From Flavobacteriales bacterium (lineage in GTDB: Bacteria > Bacteroidota > Bacteroidia > Flavobacteriales > Flavobacteriaceae): a DNA stretch of 64,000 nucleotides. The DNA is taken from the NCBI GenBank assembly GCA_011524905.1, contig WTJI01000048.1, positions 1-64,000 on the forward strand. The letters are read 5' to 3'. The position numbers and the translations under genes are program-made. A model generated the notes under the pieces. It was not told where the DNA came from. It did not search any database and saw only the letters and a program-made list of their open reading frames with translations. Positions 36,950 through 44,476 of the stretch are shown in pieces (the first letter of the stretch is position 1; each line of letters begins with the position of its first letter).

Positions 36950-37351
36950 TCGAAGTTCTGCTTTTTGGTAGTCAATTTGAGCTTGCCCATTTTGGAGAAG
37001 TTCAGCGCCTAGAATGCCATCAATGGATGGTGCATCGTTTTTGGCCAAGCTACTATTGATGGGTTCCAAGTCTAAAACCATCCATGGTAGTTCGGTTAAT
37101 AGTTGACCCGTTACAGTTTCCAAAACCCCTTTATCCGTTTTTTGCGCGGTCAGTTTTTCATGACCAGCCCCAGCAGCTTCGACTACTTTTTTATTAAGAT
37201 GAAGATCAAAAAAATCAACCCGATGCTGGCCTACACAGCTATTACTCGCACCCGTATCTACCAATAGGAAAATGGGTTTCCCATTGAGAACCAGTCGGCA
37301 GCAAATATGAGCTGTTGTGAGTCGTTCTAATGGAATGGATATGCTAGTCAT
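36938..37351 (-). CDS. Retropepsin-like aspartic protease domain protein
   Basis: A 137-residue protein with a single pepsin/retropepsin half: [13 protein letters not shown] carries the catalytic Asp-Thr-Gly, and [10 protein letters not shown] is the matching flap/Ile-Leu-Gly motif. Such single-domain proteins need to dimerise to be active. No signal peptide is visible, so it is probably cytoplasmic. ATG 37351 is preferred to a TTG ten codons upstream. It overlaps the sucB end tail to tail. Substrate unknown. Confidence 0.82.
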   Translation of the reverse strand: MTSISIPLERLTTAHICCRLVLNGKPIFLLVDTGASNSCVGQHRVDFFDLHLNKKVVEAAGAGHEKLTAQKTDKGVLETVTGQLLTELPWMVLDLEPINSSLAKNDAPSIDGILGAELLQNGQAQIDYQKAELRLQF

Positions 37352-37393
37352 GTCAACCCGGTTTGTAAGCTTTAGTCTCAATCACAAAAATAC

Positions 37394-37401
37394 TACTTTT
37401 G
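37394..37401 (+). promoter_or_regulatory. Promoter -7 element of the TatD gene
   Basis: TACTTTTG matches TAnnTTTG exactly. It ends only 4 bases before the ATG at 37406 and 10 bases before the in-frame ATG at 37412, so the mRNA is leaderless or the second ATG is the true start. Confidence 0.55.
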
Positions 37402-37405
37402 CAGC

Positions 37406-38173
37406 ATGTCCATGATAGACTCCCACACGCATTTATACGTAGAACAATTCGATGAGGACCGAGCCATTGTTTTACAAAGAGCAATAGACCAAGGCATCTC
37501 TGATTTCTTAATTCCAGCTATTGATTCTAGCTATATGAAAAGGATGAAAGAACTGAAAGCGATGGCCCCAGAACACATCCACTTGATGATGGGATTACAT
37601 CCAACCCATGTTAAAGAGAATTATATAGAGGAACTGTCTTGGGTGGCAGCCGAACTAGCCAAAGGCGGATATTGTGGTGTTGGTGAAATTGGGATAGATT
37701 TATTTTGGGACAAAAGCTATTTAAAACAACAAAGAGAAGCATTTGCTCAGCAAATTCAGTGGAGTATTGACTACCAATTGCCGATTGCCATTCATTGTCG
37801 AGAAGCGTTTGATGAGGTTTTTGCGGTTTTAGATGATTTTAATTGTTCCCAAATCAGCGGTATTTTTCATTGTTTTACAGGTACCAAAGCAGATGCAATG
37901 AAAGCGATTGAGCGAAATTTATTATTGGGTATTGGAGGTGTTGTTACATTTAAAAATGGTAAAATTGATCAATTTCTTGCAGAATTACCCATTGAAAAGC
38001 TTGTTTTAGAAACCGATGCACCTTATTTGGCACCTGCACCACATCGAGGCAAACGGAATGAAAGTGCTTTTTTGACTTTGGTAGCCGAAAAGGTAGCCAG
38101 TCTCTATCAACTCCCTACCATGCAGGTGGCAGAAATTACTTCGGCTAATTTACGTCGTGTGTTTAGCCTATAA
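37406..38173 (+). CDS. TatD-family metal-dependent hydrolase/DNase
   Basis: A TIM-barrel metallohydrolase of 255 residues (253 from the second ATG). Metal ligands: IDSHTHLY (first His pair), GVGEIGIDLFWD with the Glu, PIAIHCREAFDE, IFHCFTGT and the late Asp in VLETDAPYLAP. Family members are 3'-5' DNases or D-aminoacyl-tRNA-type hydrolases; the exact substrate cannot be read from sequence. The second ATG at 37412 gives the start usual in relatives and fits the promoter spacing better. Confidence 0.93.
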   Translation: MSMIDSHTHLYVEQFDEDRAIVLQRAIDQGISDFLIPAIDSSYMKRMKELKAMAPEHIHLMMGLHPTHVKENYIEELSWVAAELAKGGYCGVGEIGIDLFWDKSYLKQQREAFAQQIQWSIDYQLPIAIHCREAFDEVFAVLDDFNCSQISGIFHCFTGTKADAMKAIERNLLLGIGGVVTFKNGKIDQFLAELPIEKLVLETDAPYLAPAPHRGKRNESAFLTLVAEKVASLYQLPTMQVAEITSANLRRVFSL

Positions 38174-38253
38174 GTATAAAGGGAGGCTACTTGATATTTT
38201 TTATCAAAAGACAGGATAAAACTTATTTTTTTTGTTTCTTTCGGGACAAAATT

Positions 38254-38341
38254 AGAGAGGTGGCCGAGTGGTCGAAGGCGCACGCCTGGAAAGTGTGTAT
38301 ACGTCAAAAGCGTATCGAGGGTTCGAATCCCTTCCTCTCTG
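38254..38341 (+). tRNA. tRNA-Ser (anticodon GGA)
   Basis: An 88-base cloverleaf with a long variable arm. The acceptor stem AGAGAGG pairs with CCTCTCT, followed by discriminator G. The D-arm region is GCCGAGTGGTCGAAGGC; the anticodon stem CACGC/GTGTG encloses CTGGAAA (anticodon GGA, reading UCC/UCU). The variable arm pairs ATACG with CGTAT, and the T arm contains GGTTCGAATCC. CCA is not encoded. No integrase or attachment repeat adjoins it. Confidence 0.97.
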
Positions 38342-38414
38342 CTAAAAAAAGTAGGTTACTAGCTATTTTTTTTTAACTTTAGAAACTTTTAAAACAGACA
38401 AAAATTCTAACACA

Positions 38415-39206
38415 ATGAAAAGAGTACTGATGGCCCTCGTTTTGATGGGTGTTTTTATGACAACAGCTAACACGTATGCAAACGCTACAGCAGTAGACGA
38501 AAATACAGTAGTTAGCGTTCAAGATCAAGAAATGGCAGACGAAGCTATGGCAGAGGAAGAAATGCCTGCAGCCTCGGCTTCTTTTACACAAGAACTGAAA
38601 AAGCGCTTTATCGAAGGTGGCCCTGGATTTATGGGAATCGTTTTGATTTGTTTGATTCTTGGTTTGGCCATTGCCATTGAGCGAATCATTTTTCTCAATC
38701 TTTCGACTACCAACACAGCCAAGTTAACTTCTGGTGTAGAAGATGCACTCGCATCTGGTGGGGTAGAAGCTGCTAAAGAGCTTTGCCGAAATACCAAAGG
38801 ACCTGTGGCTTCTATTTTCTACCAAGGTCTTGACCGTGTTGATGAAGGTGTAGAAAATGCAGAAAAAGCAGTTGTTGCTTATGGTGGTGTTCAGATGGGA
38901 CAATTAGAAAAAAATGTTTCCTGGATATCATTGTTTATTGCTTTGGCACCCATGCTCGGATTTATGGGAACAGTAATCGGGATGATCCAAGCATTTGATA
39001 AAATTGAAGCTGCTGGTGACATGCAACCTTCTCTTGTTGCTGGGGGTATCAAAGTAGCACTTTTGACGACAGTATTCGGTTTGATTGTTGCTATCATTTT
39101 GCAGATTTTTTACAACTATATCGTTGCCAAAATCGATAGCATTGTCAATGATATGGAAGATGCTTCTATTACATTGATCGATATTTTGGTCGCACACAAA
39201 AAATAA
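38415..39206 (+). CDS. exbB: MotA/TolQ/ExbB proton channel protein
   Basis: An inner-membrane channel subunit that uses proton flow to energise outer-membrane transport through TonB or similar (263 residues). It has a signal-like first hydrophobic segment (1-23), an acidic Ala/Glu-rich stretch, a membrane segment at about 75-95 (FMGIVLICLILGLAIAIE) and the conserved channel pair of helices (LFIALAPMLGFMGTVIGMI; ALLTTVFGLIVAIIL). First of four genes encoding the channel; intergenic gaps are 25, 6 and 5 bases. Confidence 0.93.
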   Translation: MKRVLMALVLMGVFMTTANTYANATAVDENTVVSVQDQEMADEAMAEEEMPAASASFTQELKKRFIEGGPGFMGIVLICLILGLAIAIERIIFLNLSTTNTAKLTSGVEDALASGGVEAAKELCRNTKGPVASIFYQGLDRVDEGVENAEKAVVAYGGVQMGQLEKNVSWISLFIALAPMLGFMGTVIGMIQAFDKIEAAGDMQPSLVAGGIKVALLTTVFGLIVAIILQIFYNYIVAKIDSIVNDMEDASITLIDILVAHKK

Positions 39207-39231
39207 TTTTTGACCCAAATATTTTTAGACA

Positions 39232-39681
39232 ATGAATATTCAAAATATCATCAAAATAGTCAGCGGGGTTCTAGGTGTATTGGGAGTCATATTCCTCTTT
39301 AGAATCATAAGTCTGGGCGATGAAGAAATCAAGTTAGCTGCCAGTATGGGCGACTACGGTGCTGTATCTCCATTAGTAAGTTTGGCTTTAACCATCTTTG
39401 GAATAGCAGTAGTTATTACCTTGGTATTTTCATTGGTTGGATTAGCATCTGACGGTAAAAAATTGAAAAAAGCCCTCATCTCTGTAGGTTTGTTCATTGC
39501 TGTAGTGGTTTTGGGTTATGCCCTTTCTACAGGAGTGGAAACCCCACTTAAAGATGGAGAAGTTCTTTCTGCTAGCGGTTCACGTTGGGTTGGTGCAGGC
39601 TTGCGTGTATTCTACATGCTCGCTTTCATTGCCATTATTGCAATGGGACTTTCTGGTGTTCAACGAATTTTAAAAAAATAA
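39232..39681 (+). CDS. Hypothetical four-helix membrane protein of the exb operon
   Basis: 149 residues with about four hydrophobic segments (roughly 7-24, 47-70, 80-100 and 122-142). It has no recognised domain. It lies between exbB and the first exbD with tight spacing, an arrangement I know from other flavobacterial exb operons, so it is probably an accessory inner-membrane subunit or assembly factor. The function is unknown. Confidence 0.8.
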   Translation: MNIQNIIKIVSGVLGVLGVIFLFRIISLGDEEIKLAASMGDYGAVSPLVSLALTIFGIAVVITLVFSLVGLASDGKKLKKALISVGLFIAVVVLGYALSTGVETPLKDGEVLSASGSRWVGAGLRVFYMLAFIAIIAMGLSGVQRILKK

Positions 39682-39687
39682 AATACT

Positions 39688-40311
39688 ATGGCAAAAAGAG
39701 CCGCACCTGAAGTAAATGCAGGTTCCATGGCGGACATAGCCTTCTTGTTGCTGATCTTCTTCCTTGTGACTACAACGATTGAAACCGATAGCGGTCTCAA
39801 TCGTAAATTGCCACCCATGGATGAACAAGAACAAGAAGACATCATCATCCGTCAGCGAAATATTTTTACTGTGGTTGTCAACAAATACAATCAATTGCTT
39901 GTCGAAGAAGAACCAACTGAATTGAAAGACCTCCGGCAAATGGCTGTTGCGTTCTTAGATAACGGTGGTGGACAAGGCGAGGAAGCTTGTGACTTTTGTC
40001 AAGGTGAAAAAGATCCCGCTTCGTCAGACAATCCGCAGAAAGCGATTATTTCATTGAAAAACGACAGGGAAACCTCTTATAAGGTTTACGTTGCTGTACA
40101 AAATGAATTGGTTGCTGCTTATAACGAATTGAGAGATAGAGAGTTCCAGCGGTTGAATCCTATGACGGGAATGAGTTTTGTTGAAGCCAATAAGACCTAT
40201 AATGACCCTAGAACCTCCCTGGATGAGAAGGCAAGGTTAAAACCTATGCTAGATGAAGTAAAAAATCTTTTTCCACAGAAGTTATCAGAAGCGGAGCCTA
40301 ATAAAAAATAA
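39688..40311 (+). CDS. exbD: ExbD/TolR-family protein, first copy
   Basis: A biopolymer transport protein of 207 residues. The N-terminal cytoplasmic start (AAPEVNAGSMADIAFLLLIFFLVTTTIETD, in short: the MADIAFLLLIFF membrane helix with its proton-carrying Asp) is typical. The periplasmic part is long and includes a Cys-containing loop (EACDFCQGEKD) that the second copy lacks. It works with ExbB; two different ExbD copies suggest a heteromeric periplasmic part. Confidence 0.93.
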   Translation: MAKRAAPEVNAGSMADIAFLLLIFFLVTTTIETDSGLNRKLPPMDEQEQEDIIIRQRNIFTVVVNKYNQLLVEEEPTELKDLRQMAVAFLDNGGGQGEEACDFCQGEKDPASSDNPQKAIISLKNDRETSYKVYVAVQNELVAAYNELRDREFQRLNPMTGMSFVEANKTYNDPRTSLDEKARLKPMLDEVKNLFPQKLSEAEPNKK

Positions 40312-40316
40312 TAGAC

Positions 40317-40799
40317 ATGTCAAAGTTTAAAAAGAAAAAGAGTGGAGATTTACCAGCCATTTCAACGGCTTCTCTACCAGATATTGTTTTTATGTTGTTG
40401 TTCTTCTTCATGGTTGCCACTGTGATGAGAGATAGTACATTGATGGTTACGAATACCCTACCGGCTGCAGACCAAGTACAGAAACTGGATAAGAAGGATA
40501 GAATTATGTACATCTACGCTGGGAAACCATCAAGTCGCTATGTTGATAAGTATGGTTCTGGCGCGCGTATCCAGCTTAACGATAAGTTTGCTACTGTTGA
40601 GGAAGTAGGTGCCTTTATTTTGGCCGAACGTGCTTCTAAGCGTCAAGAGCTGCAAAATGTTTTGACAACAGCGCTTAAGGTTGATGGGGAGACTAAAATG
40701 GGTTTGGTTAGCGATATCAAGCAAGAACTACGTAAAGTAAATGCCTTGAAAATCAACTACACAACACGTATTGGTGGCTATCAACAAAACATGAATTAG
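40317..40799 (+). CDS. exbD: ExbD/TolR-family protein, second copy
   Basis: 160 residues with the same plan: a basic start (SKFKKKKSGDLPAIS), one membrane helix with the conserved Asp (SLPDIVFMLLFFFMVATVM), and a short periplasmic domain. It is 47 residues shorter than the first copy, the difference lying in the periplasmic part. It starts 5 bases after the first exbD and ends the operon, followed by a strong terminator. Confidence 0.93.
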   Translation: MSKFKKKKSGDLPAISTASLPDIVFMLLFFFMVATVMRDSTLMVTNTLPAADQVQKLDKKDRIMYIYAGKPSSRYVDKYGSGARIQLNDKFATVEEVGAFILAERASKRQELQNVLTTALKVDGETKMGLVSDIKQELRKVNALKINYTTRIGGYQQNMN

Positions 40800-40822
40800 T
40801 TATCTTTTTTCATTGTATACAC

Positions 40823-40855
40823 AAAATGCCTCTTAGTTAGAGGCATTTTTTTTTA
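40823..40855 (+). terminator. Rho-independent terminator of the exb operon
   Basis: A perfect 11-bp stem, AAAATGCCTCT with AGAGGCATTTT, has a 5-base loop and continues into a run of T residues. It lies 24 bases after the second exbD stop. Confidence 0.93.
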
Positions 40856-40866
40856 ACTTCCAGTCA

Positions 40867-41502
40867 ATGAAAACAATGCAATGCCTTTGGTTTTTCACAG
40901 TTGGATTAATCACTTTTCCATCGCTTTGGGCACAAAAAGGTGAAACAGAAGCCATTTTTTATAGGGAAGATCAATTGTATTTTGGATTAAATTATCTGGT
41001 GGTACAAAGCCAAACCAGCGCCTTTGAATTGCAGGGGCTTTCCAGTCAATTTCAGTTTGGCGTACTTCGTGATATTCCACTGCATGCCAACGGAAGGTGG
41101 GCTGTTGCTTTGGGATTGGGCTTTGAACGCACCAATATTAGGTCTAACAGTCAATGGGAAGGGACTACTTTGCGTTATACACCCAATGCCTACCGCACTT
41201 ATTCATATCAAGGTCTTAGTATTCCTATCGAGTTTCGTTGGCGCAGTTCAACACCAACCAAGTACGCTTTTTGGCGAATATACAGTGGGGTTAAGTGGAA
41301 ACGGAATTGGGCAGTAGGCGGCGCCACACCCAGTGATGTTCTTCGACCTTGGGTACCTTCTGTTTATACCGCTATTGGGTATAATACTTGGAACCTGTAC
41401 TTTTCTACTACACTTCAATCGATTTATCGCACCGAAGCGCTAATAGTGGACCAAGGTGATATAGGTTATTTGGCCCTTGGGCTTGTTTTCTTCCTATTTT
41501 AA
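40867..41502 (+). CDS. Outer-membrane beta-barrel protein, possibly PorT-like
   Basis: A 211-residue protein with a signal peptide (about 1-22, ending LWAQ), followed by alternating aromatic strands (YFGLNYLVV, WAVALGLGFE, LSIPIEFRW, YTAIGYNTWNLYFS) and a last strand IGYLALGLVFFLF typical of barrel proteins. Relatives between exbD and rpoN in flavobacteria are annotated as porin-like or PorT/SprT; the specific family is uncertain. Its stop shares the palindrome TTAA with the convergent rpoN gene. Confidence 0.75.
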   Translation: MKTMQCLWFFTVGLITFPSLWAQKGETEAIFYREDQLYFGLNYLVVQSQTSAFELQGLSSQFQFGVLRDIPLHANGRWAVALGLGFERTNIRSNSQWEGTTLRYTPNAYRTYSYQGLSIPIEFRWRSSTPTKYAFWRIYSGVKWKRNWAVGGATPSDVLRPWVPSVYTAIGYNTWNLYFSTTLQSIYRTEALIVDQGDIGYLALGLVFFLF

Positions 41503-42941
41503 ATCTGTTTTCGTAACCGAGCTACAGGAAGTTCAAGTTGTTCCCTGTATTTGGCTACCGTTCGTCGTGCAACAGGGTAGCCTTTTTCTTTCAATAATTG
41601 AGACAGTTTACTATCCGTCAAAGGCTTTTTCTTATCCTCTTTGGCAATCAGATTTTCCAATATTTTTTTAATTTCAATGGTGGATACGTCTTCTCCATCC
41701 TCATTTTTCATGCCCTCAGAAAAGAAACTTTTCAATAATTTGGTGCCATAGGGGGTATCGATATATTTACTATTGGCCACCCGAGAAACAGTAGATATAT
41801 CCATTTGAATGGTATCGGCTATATCTTTTAAAATCATTGGCTTTAAATGCTTTTCATCTCCGCTTAGAAAATAAGCCTTCTGATGCGCTACAATGGCATT
41901 GATGGTCATATATAAAGTATTGTACCGTTGTTCAATAGCTTCAATAAACCATTTGGCTGCATCTAATTTTTGTTTGATAAATAACACTGCTTCCTCTTGG
42001 GATTTATTTTTTGTAGGGGCTTCTTTATAGCCTGCGAATAATTCCTTGTAAGCATTTGAAATTCTAAGTTCTGGTGCATTTCTACGGTTGAGCTCAACAG
42101 TTACTTGCCCGTTTTCTATGGTAAGAATAAAATCAGGAACAATGTGTGTATTTTGCGTTGAAGCATTAAGCGCGCCACCAGGTTTGGGATTCAATCGGGC
42201 GATGGTTGTAAAAATTTCTTTTAGCTGATCCTCTTCTATACCAAAGCGATCCATGAGCTTCTGATAATGCTTTTTTGTCAATTCGTCAAAAGCAGATTTG
42301 ACGATTTCAAGTGCCAGCTGGGTTGTTTTGTTGGGTTGTTTTTTGCGCTCCAGTTGCAACAGTAAACATTCTTGTAAAGAGCGAGCTGCAACACCTGGAG
42401 GATCTAATTGTTGTACTTTTTTTAAGACGCGTAGGACGGCATCTTCGGTGACAAAAAGATTTTGAGTAAAGGCCAAGTCATCAACAATTTCAGGAACTGT
42501 TCGCCGGATATAACCACTGTCATCAACGCTACCTACTAAAAAAGTCGCAATGTCTTCCTCTTCTGGTTGGAGAATCAAATTTTGCAGCTGGGCACTTAAC
42601 ATTTGATGAAAACTAATTCCCCCAGCCAATGGCACATTTTTTTCCTCTTGATTAGAACTGTAATTAGATATCTGAGTTCGATACGCTGGGATATCGTCAT
42701 CACTCAAATAACTATCTATATCAATATCCTGTGCGTCTATAGTTTGACTGTCTTCAAAATCATCCGGATCCGTTTCTTGATTGCTGAGTTCTCTGCCATT
42801 TTCTAAGGCAGGATTTTCTCCAATTTCAGCTTGAATTTTTTGTTCCAGTTCTTGGGTAGATAACTGAATCAACTTCATCAACTGGATTTGTTGAGGCGAG
42901 AGTTTTTGTGCTAGTTTTAATTGGAGCTGCTGCTTTATCAT
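41499..42941 (-). CDS. rpoN: RNA polymerase sigma-54 factor
   Basis: The alternative sigma factor for enhancer-dependent promoters (480 residues). Region I is the Gln/Leu-rich start (QLQLKLAQKLSPQQIQLMKL, followed by an acidic region II), the core-binding and HTH regions lie in the middle, and the C-terminal RpoN box reads ARRTVAKYREQL. No activator with an AAA+ domain is in this window. A perfect TATCTTTG promoter element (42958-42965) lies 16 bases before the ATG. Confidence 0.97.
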   Translation of the reverse strand: MIKQQLQLKLAQKLSPQQIQLMKLIQLSTQELEQKIQAEIGENPALENGRELSNQETDPDDFEDSQTIDAQDIDIDSYLSDDDIPAYRTQISNYSSNQEEKNVPLAGGISFHQMLSAQLQNLILQPEEEDIATFLVGSVDDSGYIRRTVPEIVDDLAFTQNLFVTEDAVLRVLKKVQQLDPPGVAARSLQECLLLQLERKKQPNKTTQLALEIVKSAFDELTKKHYQKLMDRFGIEEDQLKEIFTTIARLNPKPGGALNASTQNTHIVPDFILTIENGQVTVELNRRNAPELRISNAYKELFAGYKEAPTKNKSQEEAVLFIKQKLDAAKWFIEAIEQRYNTLYMTINAIVAHQKAYFLSGDEKHLKPMILKDIADTIQMDISTVSRVANSKYIDTPYGTKLLKSFFSEGMKNEDGEDVSTIEIKKILENLIAKEDKKKPLTDSKLSQLLKEKGYPVARRTVAKYREQLELPVARLRKQI

Positions 42942-42957
42942 AGCTTTTGTGCTAGCT

Positions 42958-42965
42958 CAAAGATA
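42958..42965 (-). promoter_or_regulatory. Promoter -7 element of rpoN
   Basis: TATCTTTG on the minus strand matches TAnnTTTG exactly, with 16 bases to the rpoN ATG. The same octamer at the same distance precedes asnS. Confidence 0.6.
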
Positions 42966-42992
42966 CGAATTGCGGTAAAAATGTATAAATCT

Positions 42993-44423
42993 TTAAAAAG
43001 AAGCATTTTGTGGTGTACGAGGGAAAGGAATCACATCGCGGATATTTCCCATGCCGGTAGTAAACTGAACCAAGCGTTCAAAACCTAAACCAAATCCAGA
43101 GTGGGGAACCGTTCCATATCTTCGAAGATCCAAATACCATTCTAATTCTTTTGGATCAATTCCTTGTGCATCCATCCGGGCTTCAAGAACGTCTAAGCGT
43201 TCCTCTCTTTGTGAACCGCCTACCATTTCACCTATTCCAGGAAACAAAATATCCATAGCACGAACTGTTTTCTGATCTTCATTTAAGCGCATATAAAATG
43301 CCTTGATCGTAGCGGGGTAGTCAAATAAAATAACAGGGCATTTAAAGTGCTTTTCGACTAAATATCGTTCATGTTCGCTCTGTAAATCAACGCCCCATTG
43401 GTCAACAGGAAATTTAAATTTTTTCTTTTTGTTGGGTTTAGAGTTGCGTAAAATCTCTATTGCATCGGTGTAAGGAATGCGTTTAAATTCATTGTCAATA
43501 ATGAATCGAATTCTATCGATAAGCCCTAATTCACTTCGTTCTGCTTGGGGTTTGGTTTTCTCTTCTTGTTCCAAGCGTTGGTCGAGAAAGTTTAAATCTT
43601 CCTGGCAATGATCCAGTACGTAACCTAAAACACTTTTGATAAAAGCTTCCGCCAAGTCCATATTGTCCTCTAATTCATAGAAAGCCATTTCTGGTTCGAT
43701 CATCCAAAATTCTGCTAAGTGTCGTGTAGTATTTGAATTTTCGGCCCGAAAGGTTGGACCAAAGGTGTAGACATTACCAAGACCAAGGGCGTAGGTTTCT
43801 GCCTCTAGTTGTCCTGAGACCGTCAGATTGGTTTCTTTGGCAAAAAAATCGGCCTTATAATCTACAGCTCCCTCCTCTGTACGCGGTGGGTTGTCCGCAT
43901 CCAAAGTAGTTACCCGAAACATTTCACCTGCTCCTTCGGCATCGCTACCAGTGATGATGGGGGTGTGAACATAAGAAAATCCTTCATTTCTAAAGAACTG
44001 ATGAACTGCAAAAGCTAAGGCAGAACGAACTCGCATTACGGCACTAAATGTGTTGGTTCGTATGCGTAAATGGGCTTGTTCACGTAAGAATTCAAAGCTG
44101 TGTTTTTTGGGCTGAATTGGGTACTTGTCTGGGTCAGCTGTACCCAAAACAACTACCTGATCTACTTGTACTTCGACCGACTGTCCTTTTCCCTGACTTT
44201 TAACCAACGTACCGACCAGTGATAGTGCTGCGCCTGTAGTGATTTGTTTTAAGATTTTTTCTTCAAGATTTTCAAAATCAACAACGCATTGTAGGTTGTG
44301 CAAGCTAGAACCATCGTTTAGGGCTATAAACCGGTTAGCCCGGAAAGTGCGTACCCAACCCTTGACCGCTACCTGTTTTCCTACATATTCGGTCTCATTT
44401 AAGAGCGTTGTTATTTTAATCAT
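42993..44423 (-). CDS. asnS: Asparagine--tRNA ligase
   Basis: A class II aminoacyl-tRNA synthetase (476 residues). It has an N-terminal OB-fold anticodon-binding domain ([22 protein letters not shown] region), motif 2 around [21 protein letters not shown], and motif 3 near the end ([14 protein letters not shown]). The absence of an Asp-specific insertion and the EFWMIE motif favour AsnRS. It is transcribed alone from a TATCTTTG element. Confidence 0.97.
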   Translation of the reverse strand: MIKITTLLNETEYVGKQVAVKGWVRTFRANRFIALNDGSSLHNLQCVVDFENLEEKILKQITTGAALSLVGTLVKSQGKGQSVEVQVDQVVVLGTADPDKYPIQPKKHSFEFLREQAHLRIRTNTFSAVMRVRSALAFAVHQFFRNEGFSYVHTPIITGSDAEGAGEMFRVTTLDADNPPRTEEGAVDYKADFFAKETNLTVSGQLEAETYALGLGNVYTFGPTFRAENSNTTRHLAEFWMIEPEMAFYELEDNMDLAEAFIKSVLGYVLDHCQEDLNFLDQRLEQEEKTKPQAERSELGLIDRIRFIIDNEFKRIPYTDAIEILRNSKPNKKKKFKFPVDQWGVDLQSEHERYLVEKHFKCPVILFDYPATIKAFYMRLNEDQKTVRAMDILFPGIGEMVGGSQREERLDVLEARMDAQGIDPKELEWYLDLRRYGTVPHSGFGLGFERLVQFTTGMGNIRDVIPFPRTPQNASF

Positions 44424-44439
44424 TTTCCAAATTTTGCAG

Positions 44440-44447
44440 CAAAGATA
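44440..44447 (-). promoter_or_regulatory. Promoter -7 element of asnS
   Basis: TATCTTTG on the minus strand, an exact TAnnTTTG, with 16 bases to the asnS ATG. Confidence 0.6.
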
Positions 44448-44476
44448 AAGCTAATTCTTTTGTTTGAGCACCAAGG

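Noticed and set aside
38254-38414. Integration site at tRNA-Ser
   Set aside because: No integrase gene, direct repeat of the tRNA end or foreign-looking genes follow; the exb operon starts 73 bases on.
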